A DNA stretch of 64,000 nucleotides from Qipengyuania sp. SS22 (lineage in GTDB: Bacteria; Pseudomonadota; Alphaproteobacteria; Sphingomonadales; Sphingomonadaceae): the NCBI RefSeq assembly GCF_025736935.1, contig NZ_CP107048.1, positions 496,001 to 560,000 of the forward strand. The letters run 5' to 3'. Under the pieces are notes generated by a model. It searched no databases, had not been told where the DNA came from, and saw nothing but the letters and a program-made list of their open reading frames with translations. The stretch's first letter is position 1, and each line of letters opens with the position of its first letter. Position numbers and translations under genes: made by a program. Positions 16,907-25,050 of this stretch are shown here, in pieces.

Positions 16907-16933
16907 AAACGGATCCGCGCATGCGCTTAATCC
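16907..16933 (-). promoter_or_regulatory. Putative ECF sigma promoter, 114-residue secreted protein
   Basis: On the minus strand GGATTAA (16933-16927), 14 nt, CCGTTT (16912-16907), about 51 nt before the ATG at 16855. Boxes and spacing are the same as at the sigma gene, the subtilase and the PRC-barrel protein. Confidence 0.72.
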
Positions 16934-17016
16934 ACGCAGCGCCAAAAATTTCATCCGCGCATGCCAAACGCCCCGCAGGGCGGTGGTCTGTCAGACGGAT
17001 TATGAAGGGAAACCAC

Positions 17017-17093
17017 TGGTCGGGATGACTGGATTCGAACCAGCGACCCCCACACCCCCAGTATGGTGCGCTACCAGGCTGCGCTACATCCCG
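17017..17093 (-). tRNA. tRNA-Pro (anticodon GGG)
   Basis: A 77-nt cloverleaf on the minus strand: acceptor CGGGATG/CATCCCG, discriminator A, encoded CCA, anticodon loop CTGGGGG reading GGG, T loop TTCGAAT. Second proline tRNA of the window; the other (TGG) is at 5664-5740. Confidence 0.97.
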
Positions 17094-17295
17094 AAACCAG
17101 TGGAGGCGGCCCTATAGGGCGGGTGTTTGTGCATGGCAAGCGGAGTTCGCAGGCATTTCGTTGCCCCGGCATCGCAATGCTGCTAACCGCGCCGCACTTT
17201 CGCAAGAAGGATTGCGCAGACCGCTTGAACCGGCCGCGCGTATCGCCCAATTGCGGACCCGACCGATACGCAAATTTCCGACAGGTATTCCTCCG

Positions 17296-17622
17296 ATGAT
17301 CGATTTTCTCGCCGCCGCCGGAAGCGCCGCAGCTGGGCCGCCCGCATGGACCGGCTGGGTACTGCCGCTGGGCATGCTGCTGATCCTGTGGTTCCTCATC
17401 CTGCGCCCGCAGATGCGCCAGCAGAAACAGCACCGCGAACGCGTCGCCGGGCTCGGCAAGGGTGACGAAGTCGTCACGGCCGGTGGCCTCGTCGGCAAGA
17501 TCACCAAGGTGGACGAGCACTTCGTCCATGTCGAACTTGCCAAGGGCATGACCGTCAAGGCGGTGCGCAATACGATCGGCGAAGTGCTGTCGTCGCGCAA
17601 TACCCCCGCCGCAAACGACTAG
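17296..17622 (+). CDS. yajC: Preprotein translocase subunit YajC
   Basis: A 108-residue single-pass membrane protein that associates with SecDF in protein export. It has one N-terminal helix (GWVLPLGMLLILWFLILRPQ) with the family RPQ turn, then a basic stretch and a small beta domain with GDEVVTAGGLVGKI. The start at 17296 gives the usual short N-terminus; the longer frame adds 45 unlikely residues. secD follows after 14 bp in the classical yajC-secD-secF order. Confidence 0.96.
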   Translation: MIDFLAAAGSAAAGPPAWTGWVLPLGMLLILWFLILRPQMRQQKQHRERVAGLGKGDEVVTAGGLVGKITKVDEHFVHVELAKGMTVKAVRNTIGEVLSSRNTPAAND

Positions 17623-17636
17623 GACGCGCCCCCTCC

Positions 17637-19235
17637 ATGCTCGATTTCCCTACCTGGCGTAAGGTCTGGCTCTGGCTGATTACCGGCCTGTGCATCGCCG
17701 CCGCGCTGCCTTCGTTGCTGTCGGCCACCAGTGTTCGCTGGCCCGACGTGCTGCCCGACCCGATGGTCAACCTCGGTCTCGACCTTGCCGGCGGCAGCCA
17801 CATCCTGCTCGAGGCCGACGCCGCGCAGGTCGCGACGCAGCGGCTCGAGAACATGGAAGAGAACGTGCGCAACACCATGCGCCGCGCCGAACCGCGGATC
17901 CGCATCGGTGACGTTTCGACCCGTGATGGACGGCTCAGCTTCATGCTCGACGATCCGGGGCAGGTCGACCGTGCGCGCGAATTGCTGCTGCCGTCGATCA
18001 ACGGCACCGGTCTGGTTCGAGAATGGGATCTGGCGGTCGAGGACGGCAATCGCATGATCCTCACCCCCACCTCCGAGGGGATCGACCAGGCGGTCGGCGA
18101 TGCAATGGAAAGCGCGACCGAAGTCGTGCGCAAGCGTATCGACGAACTCGGCACACGCGAACCGACGATCATCCGTCAGGGCGATACGCGCATCGTGGTG
18201 CAGGTCCCCGGCCTGCAGGATCCCGACCAGCTCAAGGCGCTGCTGGGCCAGACAGCCAAGCTCGAATTCAAGCTTGTCGACCAGAATGCCTTGCCCAGCG
18301 ACGTGCAGCAGGGCCTCGCCCCTCCGGGCTCCGAAATCTTTGCCTATGCGGATACGTCCGCCTTTGCCGGATCCTCGCTCGCAGTACGCCGCCTCGGTGG
18401 TATCCGCGGCGACAATCTGACCGGCGCGCAGCAGAGCTTCGATCCGCAGACCAACGAACCGGTGGTCAATATCCAGTTCGACAGCGATGGCGGACGCCGT
18501 TTCGCCAAGCTGACGACCGAGAATGTCGGCAAGCCCTTTGCGATCATCCTCGACGATACGGTGCTGTCGGCGCCCAATATCAACGAGCCGATCCGTGGCG
18601 GCACCGCGCAGATATCGGGCGGTTTCTCGGTCGAGACGGCGAACCAGCTGGCGATTTCGCTGCGCTCGGGCGCGCTGCCGGTCGATCTCGCAGTGATCGA
18701 GGAACGCACCGTCGGCCCCGATCTCGGCGCCGACTCGATCAAGCGCGGCATGCTCGCCATGCTGGTCGGTTCGCTGCTGGTCATCGCGTTGATGATCGCC
18801 AGCTATGGCCGCTTCGGTGTCTATGCGACGGTCGCGCTGGTCATCAACGTGGCGATGCTGCTGGGTATCATGGCCGCGCTCAATACCACGCTGACCTTGC
18901 CCGGTATTGCCGGTTTCGTGCTGACCATCGGCGCGGCGGTGGATGCCAACGTGCTGATCAACGAGCGTATCCGCGAGGAACGCAAGCGCGGCCGGCGCGT
19001 GATCGCCGCGGTCGAGAACGGCTACAAGGAAGCGAGCCGCGCGATCTACGACGCGAACGTCACCAATTTCATCGCCGGCGTGCTGCTGTTCCTGTTCGGA
19101 TCGGGCCCCATCCGCGGTTTCGCGGTGGTGCTGATCATCGGCCTGTTCACCAGCGTCTTCACTGCCGTCACGCTGACCCGCATGTGGGTTGCCGACTGGC
19201 TGCGCAAATCCAAGCCCAAAGACATCGTGCTGTAA
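17637..19235 (+). CDS. secD: Protein translocase subunit SecD
   Basis: A 532-residue RND-type subunit that uses the proton motive force to complete Sec export from the periplasmic side. First helix near 8-28, with LGLDLAGGSHILLE (D1 motif) near 44-57. A large periplasmic domain follows, then five C-terminal helices containing GAAVDANVLINERIREE (D5/D6 region) near 437-453. It is co-transcribed with yajC and secF; secF starts 13 bp downstream behind AAGGAGG. Confidence 0.97.
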   Translation: MLDFPTWRKVWLWLITGLCIAAALPSLLSATSVRWPDVLPDPMVNLGLDLAGGSHILLEADAAQVATQRLENMEENVRNTMRRAEPRIRIGDVSTRDGRLSFMLDDPGQVDRARELLLPSINGTGLVREWDLAVEDGNRMILTPTSEGIDQAVGDAMESATEVVRKRIDELGTREPTIIRQGDTRIVVQVPGLQDPDQLKALLGQTAKLEFKLVDQNALPSDVQQGLAPPGSEIFAYADTSAFAGSSLAVRRLGGIRGDNLTGAQQSFDPQTNEPVVNIQFDSDGGRRFAKLTTENVGKPFAIILDDTVLSAPNINEPIRGGTAQISGGFSVETANQLAISLRSGALPVDLAVIEERTVGPDLGADSIKRGMLAMLVGSLLVIALMIASYGRFGVYATVALVINVAMLLGIMAALNTTLTLPGIAGFVLTIGAAVDANVLINERIREERKRGRRVIAAVENGYKEASRAIYDANVTNFIAGVLLFLFGSGPIRGFAVVLIIGLFTSVFTAVTLTRMWVADWLRKSKPKDIVL

Positions 19236-19248
19236 GGAGGGCGACGAT

Positions 19249-20226
19249 ATGAAACTGCTCAAGCTCGTCCCCGACGACACCAACATCAAGTTCCTCCGCT
19301 GGCGTATTCCGTTCTTCGCCATCAGCATCCTGCTGATCGCCGCAAGCTGGGCGCTGGTCTTCACCAAGGGGCTCAATTACGGCGTCGACTTCGCCGGCGG
19401 CCTCGAAGTGCGCGCGACCTTCACCCAGAGCGTCGAAGCCCCGGTGGGCGAGTTGCGCGAAAAGGTCGCCACGCTCGGCTATGGCGATCCGGTGGTCCAG
19501 CGCTTCGGCGAGGACAACCAGGTCTCGATCCGCGTCCGCCTGCCTGACGACGTATCCGCCGACAAGGAAGCCGCGCAGGCCGCCGCGAACGATATCGTCG
19601 AGACGCTGCAGTCCGATTACGAGGATTTCCGGCTCGACGGGAATGACAATGTCTCGGGCAAGGTTTCGGGTGAATTCCGCCAGACCGCGCTTTATGCACT
19701 GCTCGCGGCGATGGCGGCGATCGCGCTTTACATCTGGGTTCGCTTCGAATGGCAGTTTGGGGTGGGCGCGCTGTTCGCGCTGTTCCACGATGTCAGCCTG
19801 ACGCTGGGGATGTTCTCGCTATTCCAGATGGAATTCAGCCTGCAGATCATTGCGGCGATCCTCGCGATCATCGGCTATTCGCTCAACGATACCATCGTGG
19901 TCTACGACCGTATCCGCGAGAATTTGAAGAAGTTCCGCAAGATGGAACTGCCCGCGCTGCTCGACCTGTCGGTGAACGAAACGCTCGCCCGGACGGTGAT
20001 GACCTCGGTGACGCTGTTGGTCGCATTGCTGCCGCTGCTGCTGTTTGGTCCCGCCAGCCTGTTCGGCATGGTCGCCGGGATCACGCTGGGCCTGTTCGTG
20101 GGTACCTACAGCTCGGTCTATATGGCCGCGCCGATCCTCGTCTGGCTGGGCGTCACCAGCGACAGTTTCGTCCCGACCGAAACCGTCGCCGACCAGCAGG
20201 AAAAGAAGGCGCGCGGCCTGGTCTAG
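19249..20226 (+). CDS. secF: Protein translocase subunit SecF
   Basis: A 325-residue partner of SecD. N-terminal helix, then YGVDFAGGLEV and a shorter periplasmic domain, then the C-terminal helices with GYSLNDTIVVYDRIRENL, the hallmark of SecF. The start at 19249 is fixed by AAGGAGG 9-10 nt upstream; the earlier in-frame start lies inside secD. The stop overlaps by 4 bp that of the convergent glycosyltransferase. Confidence 0.97.
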   Translation: MKLLKLVPDDTNIKFLRWRIPFFAISILLIAASWALVFTKGLNYGVDFAGGLEVRATFTQSVEAPVGELREKVATLGYGDPVVQRFGEDNQVSIRVRLPDDVSADKEAAQAAANDIVETLQSDYEDFRLDGNDNVSGKVSGEFRQTALYALLAAMAAIALYIWVRFEWQFGVGALFALFHDVSLTLGMFSLFQMEFSLQIIAAILAIIGYSLNDTIVVYDRIRENLKKFRKMELPALLDLSVNETLARTVMTSVTLLVALLPLLLFGPASLFGMVAGITLGLFVGTYSSVYMAAPILVWLGVTSDSFVPTETVADQQEKKARGLV

Positions 20227-21413
20227 GCAATCGCGTCGTAATGGGTGGCGAGCGCCGCGGCGTTCTCTACCCAGCTGAATTTCTCGACCGTCGCCGCCAC
20301 CGTCTCGGGTGAGCGGGGACGGCGGATCACCAGGTCGATCCCCTCGCGAATGGCGCGGCAGTTGCGCGCGACGATCACCCCGGCTTCGGGCGCGGTTACC
20401 ACTTCGCGTGCGCCGCCCGCATCGGTGATGACGATCGGCGTCCCGCAAGCCAGCGCCTCGATCCAGGCATTGGCAAGACCCTCGCTGGCCGAGGGCAATA
20501 CCAGGGCATCCGCAGCCGACAGGATCGGCGGCAGCATCGTCGGGGCGAGGCTGCCGAGAAAATGGACCCGCTCGGCCACGCCGACTTCTTTCGCCAGCGC
20601 GCGCAGGCTCGCTTCGTCTTCGCCCTTGCCGATCAATAGCAGTCGGGCCCGCGGCAGATCGGCCAGTGCCTTGATCACCAGCGCCTGGCCCTTGCGTTCG
20701 ATCAACGCGCCGACACTCACCAGCAGGCGATCGTTGCTGGATATGGGAATGGAGAATGTCTCGCCCAGCCGCGTGCGCAGGCCGACATGGTCCATTGGCC
20801 GGAACAGGTCGCGGTCGAGCCCGGTGTAGTGCACCGCGATTTTCTCGCGCTCCATCCCCAGCGTCGCCATGTCATCGGCCAGCGCTGCGCATACCGCCAG
20901 CACACCCGCCGCCTCGCGCGCGGTTTCGAGCAATGCGTCGCGACCATAGGCGCGCGCGCCCCAGTAATGAATGTCGGCCCCGCGTGCCTTGACCGAGAAG
21001 GGCAGGCCCAGTTCACGCGCGATCATCATCGCCGCGGGCCCGTCGGGATAGAAGAATTGCGCATCGACGAGGTCGAACGGGTGTTCCGCATGCAGGCGGC
21101 GGGCGAGCGGGAGGACGGTCTTGGCGATCAGCCCGGGATTGAGCCTGCCACCGATCTTGGGGAGCAGGCGGAAAGTGGGGCGATGGATATCCATCCCGAA
21201 TTCGCGGCCATCCCCGGCAGCACTCGCCAATGCGCGGTAGCGCCCGAACGCGAGCGGCGGGAGGCCGATCGGATTGATGACCGTGACGTCCCAATGCGTA
21301 TCGCGCTGCAACGCCTCGAGCGATTTGGCCACGAAGATGCCGAAGCGCGGATTGGCGGCATTGGGAAACAGTGTCGCCAGCGACAACACGCGGCGGGTCT
21401 TCGCGGTACTCAC
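20223..21413 (-). CDS. Glycosyltransferase family 4 protein
   Basis: A 396-residue GT-B fold enzyme, retaining by family. The N-terminal domain shows LFPNAANPRFGIFV, and a KARGADIHYW segment follows near 150. The C-terminal nucleotide-sugar site has VGALIERKGQ near 242-251 and the EX7E region ASEGLANAWIEALACGTP, followed by a DAGGAREVV tail. It starts at a GTG that overlaps the stop of the XRE regulator (GTGA), so the two are one operon. No other polysaccharide genes are near; acceptor unknown. Confidence 0.9.
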   Translation of the reverse strand: MSTAKTRRVLSLATLFPNAANPRFGIFVAKSLEALQRDTHWDVTVINPIGLPPLAFGRYRALASAAGDGREFGMDIHRPTFRLLPKIGGRLNPGLIAKTVLPLARRLHAEHPFDLVDAQFFYPDGPAAMMIARELGLPFSVKARGADIHYWGARAYGRDALLETAREAAGVLAVCAALADDMATLGMEREKIAVHYTGLDRDLFRPMDHVGLRTRLGETFSIPISSNDRLLVSVGALIERKGQALVIKALADLPRARLLLIGKGEDEASLRALAKEVGVAERVHFLGSLAPTMLPPILSAADALVLPSASEGLANAWIEALACGTPIVITDAGGAREVVTAPEAGVIVARNCRAIREGIDLVIRRPRSPETVAATVEKFSWVENAAALATHYDAIA

Positions 21414-21982
21414 AGCCGGCGCACCAGCATTTCCGCCACCGCGATCCAGGCGGGACTGTCCACCACCTGCTGCTTCTCGCCATGACCGGGAGGGAGCAGG
21501 CCGACCATCTTGCCCTGCCGGTCGATCAGCCGTCCAAAGGCGAAGCGCCCGCCCTTTTTCGGGACCAGCACATCGCGATTGATCGCGCGTGACGCTTCTT
21601 CCGGATTAAGCTGGCGCAGCCATAGCTGGTCGCCAGGACGGTATTCTCCATGCGGATAGGCGATATCGAGCACCATTAGCGAGCCGTCGCCGCCTAGATC
21701 GGTGGCGAGGATGGCATCCTGCGGTGTAGCGAGCGCTTCGGGTCCGGCCTTCGCCAGCGTGGCGACGACTTGCGGGTGACCGGCCTTTTCGCTGCGCACG
21801 AGCATTTCGGGGTCGACCTCGAGCGCGGCGGCGATCCGCTCCATCCATTTGAGCGAGAGATTGCGCATCCCGGTTTCGAGCCGTCCAACGGTCTGCGGGG
21901 TGGTTGGCGGCGTGCAGGCCTCGGCGAGGTCGGCCAGCGTCAGGCCCTTCTGCTTGCGAATGTCGCGGATCCGGTTGATCAC
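21410..21982 (-). CDS. XRE-family regulator with S24-like C-terminal domain
   Basis: A 190-residue protein. A helix-turn-helix (INRIRDIRKQKGLTLADLAEACTPPTT... QTVGRLETG) at about 2-45 is followed by a beta-rich region (GDQLWLRQLNPEEASRAINRDVLV) like the LexA/CI peptidase-fold tail. No Ser-Lys protease pair was identified. The start is a GTG at 21982 following GGGG; the longer frame to 22108 has an unlikely Cys/Trp-rich N-terminus. Coupled to the glycosyltransferase. A TTCCT-AC-AGGAA dyad at 22021-22032, about 40 bp upstream, may be an operator. Confidence 0.78.
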   Translation of the reverse strand: MINRIRDIRKQKGLTLADLAEACTPPTTPQTVGRLETGMRNLSLKWMERIAAALEVDPEMLVRSEKAGHPQVVATLAKAGPEALATPQDAILATDLGGDGSLMVLDIAYPHGEYRPGDQLWLRQLNPEEASRAINRDVLVPKKGGRFAFGRLIDRQGKMVGLLPPGHGEKQQVVDSPAWIAVAEMLVRRL

Positions 21983-22020
21983 TTGGCTGCCCCACAGATA
22001 ACCGATTTGGTTTTTCCCGT

Positions 22021-22032
22021 TTCCTACAGGAA
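22021..22032. promoter_or_regulatory. Small perfect dyad upstream of the XRE regulator
   Basis: TTCCT-AC-AGGAA, a perfect 5-bp inverted repeat, lies in the 113-bp region between the divergent XRE and DUF6456 genes. XRE repressors often bind short dyads near their own promoter. Suggestive only. Confidence 0.25.
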
Positions 22033-22095
22033 CCGTCGCGGCGCAAGGGTAAACTCGTCGAAAACACCGAACCCATTGGATTAGGGGAGACTGCC

Positions 22096-22572
22096 ATGCG
22101 CCGCACACTCGTCGAACGCGAACTGACGGAGGAAGGCCCGCGCCGGGGCGCCGCCGCGCATGGCCAGCGGCGCAGTGTGACGGTCAATCTTGCCGAAAGC
22201 CCGCTCAGCTGGCTGTATTCGCGCGGGCATCTGACTGACCGGCAGTTCGATGCCGGCGAACGGCTGCGCGCCGATTACGAGCGCGCGCAGATCGCCCCAT
22301 CGACCACGATGCGCTGGGACCCGGTGCGGGTCGATGGCGGCGCGGCGGACCACGGCCTCTCCCCGTCGGAGCGTCAGCTTGCGGCCAAGGAGCGCTTCCA
22401 CGGTGCGATGCGCGAGGCAGGGCCGGGACTGAACGATATCCTGTGGCGTGTCGTCTGTGCGGGCGAGGGGTTGCCGGGGGCGGAGCAGGCGCTCGAATGG
22501 CCCGCGCGCAGCGGCAAGTTGGTGCTCAAACTCGCGCTCGACCGGGTGGCGGTTTTCTACCGGATCGGCTGA
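22096..22572 (+). CDS. DUF6456 domain-containing protein
   Basis: A 158-residue protein with the pattern I associate with DUF6456: a basic N-terminus, then ESPLSWLYSRGHLTDRQFDAGERLRADYERAQ (two blocks), an MRWDPVRV segment, SPSERQLAAKERFHGAM, and a C-terminal helix-rich part ending in KLALDRVAVFYRIG. The family is common in alphaproteobacteria and looks DNA-binding; no function is established. The start follows an AGGGGAGACTGCC leader. Divergent from the XRE regulator. Confidence 0.78.
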   Translation: MRRTLVERELTEEGPRRGAAAHGQRRSVTVNLAESPLSWLYSRGHLTDRQFDAGERLRADYERAQIAPSTTMRWDPVRVDGGAADHGLSPSERQLAAKERFHGAMREAGPGLNDILWRVVCAGEGLPGAEQALEWPARSGKLVLKLALDRVAVFYRIG

Positions 22573-22639
22573 GACGGGATATTTTGCGCAGGACAGTGGT
22601 CCATGTGGTCCATGTCGTTGGACGCGAACCGGCCCGGTC

Positions 22640-23206
22640 CTACACGCGCTGCGCAACCGTCTCGCGCAAGATGGGCAGCACTTCGGCTTCGAACCACGGG
22701 TGCTGGCGCATCCAGATGGTCGAACGCCAGGCGGGGTGGGGCAGGGGGATGAAATGCGGCAGGTAATCGCGGAACTGGCGGACCCGGTCGGTCATCGACA
22801 GCGTACGCGGCGCGGGGAGGTACTGCGCCTGCGCATAGGTGCCGACCAGCAGCGTCAGCCGGTCTTCGGGAAGTACGTCGAGCACGCGTTCGTGCCATTG
22901 CGCGGCGCATTCGCGGCGCGGCGGCTTGTCACCCCCGCTGGCCTTGCCGGGATAGCAGAACCCCATCGGGACCAGCGCGACACGAGCGGGATCGTACATT
23001 TGGTCCTTGGTCAGTCCGGTCCATTCGCGCAGGCGGTCGCCGCTGGCATCGTCCCACGGAATGCCGCTTTCATGGACCTTCGATCCGGGCGCCTGGCCGA
23101 TGATCAGCAACCGCGCGGTTGCCGAGAAGCTGGCCACGGGGCGCACGCCGTGCGGCAAGTGGTCGGCGCAGAGGCGACAGGCCGCGATCTCGGCCTCGAG
23201 GCTCAC
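22640..23206 (-). CDS. Uracil-DNA glycosylase superfamily protein
   Basis: A 188-residue DNA-repair enzyme, predicted to remove uracil from DNA. It has an N-terminal CRLC pair (residues 10 and 13), motif 1 IIGQAPGSKVHESGIPW near 35-51 and motif 3 LPHPAWRS near 155. Further cysteines occur in PMGFCYPG and RRECAAQW, so iron-sulfur binding is possible but unproven. The start overlaps the stop of the ABC-F gene by 4 bp, so they share a transcript. Substrate preference is not readable from the motifs. Confidence 0.85.
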   Translation of the reverse strand: MSLEAEIAACRLCADHLPHGVRPVASFSATARLLIIGQAPGSKVHESGIPWDDASGDRLREWTGLTKDQMYDPARVALVPMGFCYPGKASGGDKPPRRECAAQWHERVLDVLPEDRLTLLVGTYAQAQYLPAPRTLSMTDRVRQFRDYLPHFIPLPHPAWRSTIWMRQHPWFEAEVLPILRETVAQRV

Positions 23207-25008
23207 CCTTCGACCGCCTCCGCCAGCATCAGCCAGCGCTCTTCCGCCGCATCCTTCTCGGTGCGGGCGTTCTCGAGCCCCTTGGAGATATTGGCGAAGC
23301 GCTGCGGATCGGCGGTGTAGAGTTCGGGATCGGACAGGATCGCCTCGCCCTTGGCAATCGCGATTTCGAGCTCCTCGATGCGCGTTGGCAGCAGTTCGAA
23401 GTCGCGCTGGTCCTTGTACGAGAGCTTGGTCGACTTTGCGGGTGGCGGTGGCGCGGCCGCGGGTTTGACCGCCTGCTTCTCCACTTTGGGTTTGCCCGCG
23501 ATCGGCTGGCGGCGCTTGCGCTCCCAGTCCTCGTAGCCGCCCGCGACCACATCGACCTTGCCGGTCCCGTCGAGGCCGAGCGTGATCGTGACGGTCCGGT
23601 CGAGGAAGTCGCGGTCATGGCTGACGATCAGCACCGTGCCTTCGTAATCGGCGATGACTTCCTGCAGCAGGTCGAGCGTTTCGAGATCGAGGTCGTTGGT
23701 CGGTTCGTCGAGGACGAGCAGGTTCGACGCCTTGGCGAATTCGCGCGCCAGCAGCAGCCGGCTGCGTTCGCCACCCGACAGTACGCTGACCTTCATGTCG
23801 ACGATCTTGGGATCAAACAGGAAGTCCTTGAGATAGGCCTGCACATGCTTGCGATTGCCGCGCACGTCGATCCAGTCGCCGCCTTCGGCGAGCACGTGGC
23901 GCACGGTCTTGTCGGCGGTGAGCAGCTGGCGTTGCTGGTCGATCATCACCCCGGTGAGCGTCTTGGCGATGTCGATCTTGCCGCTGTCGGGTGCGAGTTC
24001 GCCGGTGAGCATCTTGAGCAGCGTCGTCTTGCCCGCGCCATTGGCGCCGACGATGCCGATGCGGTCGCCGCGCTGGATGCGCAGCGAGAACGGCTTGATG
24101 ATGGTCCGGCCGCCATAGGCCTTGGTAATGTTCTCGGCCGCGATCACCGACTTGGACTTGAAGTCCTCCTCGGTCGCCAGCTTGAGCTTGGCGGTCCCCG
24201 CGGCGTCGATCATCGAGGCGCGTTGCGCGCGCATCTGGCCCAGCTTCTCGAGCCGGCCCTGGTTACGCTTGCGCCGCGCGGTTACCCCGCGTTCGAGCCA
24301 GTGCGCCTCGAGCTTGAGCTTGGCATCGAGCTTCTCCGCTGCGCGGGCTTCCTCGGCATAGACCTGCTCTTCCCACGCTTCGTAACCGCCGAAGCCCACT
24401 TCCTTGCGGCGCAGGCTTCCGCGGTCGAGCCACAGTGTCGAGCGGGTCAGTCGCTTGAGGAACGTCCGGTCATGGCTGATGACGAGGAAGGCGCCCTTGT
24501 AGCGTTCGAGCCAGCTTTCGAGCCAGTCGATCGCGCCAAGGTCGAGATGGTTGGTCGGCTCGTCCATCAGCAGCAGGTCGGGGTCCTGGGCCAGCGCCCG
24601 CGCGATCGCCGCGCGGCGTTTCTCGCCCCCGCTCGCGCCCCTGGTTTCGCGCGCCATGTCGATGCCGAGCTGTCCGGCAATCGCGTCGATCTCGTGCTCC
24701 TCGGGCGCAAGGTCGCCTGCCAGCGCCCATTCCATCAGTGTGGCATGGCCCGATAGGTCCGGGTCCTGCTCGAGCACGACGATCCGCATGCCGGGCTTGG
24801 TCTTGCGGATGCCGGCGTCGGTTTCGACCTGCCCGTCGATCATGCGGAACAGCGTGGTCTTGCCCACACCGTTGCGCCCGATCAGCGCGATGCGGTCGCG
24901 CGGGCCGACATGCAGGTCGAGCGGTTCGTGATCGGGGCCGCCGAACAGCCATTTGCCGCCCTGCTGCAGGGCAATGCCTTCGAGGCTGAGAATGGGTGGT
25001 TGCGCCAT
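23203..25008 (-). CDS. ABC-F ATPase (Uup-like)
   Basis: A 601-residue protein with two ABC domains. Walker A motifs are GRNGVGKTT near 44-52 and GANGAGKTT near 320-328. SGGEKRR and LLLMDEPTNHLD lie near 140-165; LSGGERSR and LLVLDEPTNDLD near 420-450. A basic Pro/Ala-rich linker (about 510-530) leads to a coiled-coil tail (SYKDQRDFELLPTRIEELE onward), which favours Uup over EttA. Uup acts on ribosomes or branched DNA intermediates. The uracil-DNA glycosylase follows with a 4-bp overlap. A second ABC-F gene, ettA, is at the left edge. Confidence 0.87.
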   Translation of the reverse strand: MAQPPILSLEGIALQQGGKWLFGGPDHEPLDLHVGPRDRIALIGRNGVGKTTLFRMIDGQVETDAGIRKTKPGMRIVVLEQDPDLSGHATLMEWALAGDLAPEEHEIDAIAGQLGIDMARETRGASGGEKRRAAIARALAQDPDLLLMDEPTNHLDLGAIDWLESWLERYKGAFLVISHDRTFLKRLTRSTLWLDRGSLRRKEVGFGGYEAWEEQVYAEEARAAEKLDAKLKLEAHWLERGVTARRKRNQGRLEKLGQMRAQRASMIDAAGTAKLKLATEEDFKSKSVIAAENITKAYGGRTIIKPFSLRIQRGDRIGIVGANGAGKTTLLKMLTGELAPDSGKIDIAKTLTGVMIDQQRQLLTADKTVRHVLAEGGDWIDVRGNRKHVQAYLKDFLFDPKIVDMKVSVLSGGERSRLLLAREFAKASNLLVLDEPTNDLDLETLDLLQEVIADYEGTVLIVSHDRDFLDRTVTITLGLDGTGKVDVVAGGYEDWERKRRQPIAGKPKVEKQAVKPAAAPPPPAKSTKLSYKDQRDFELLPTRIEELEIAIAKGEAILSDPELYTADPQRFANISKGLENARTEKDAAEERWLMLAEAVEG

Positions 25009-25050
25009 GAAGCGCGCGAGGTAGGCGCGCGGACGCCGCTCCGCAAGACG

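Noticed and set aside
17619..19376. 585-codon minus-strand frame opposite secD
   Set aside because: Histidine/arginine/aspartate-rich antisense translation of secD with no motif; a shadow.
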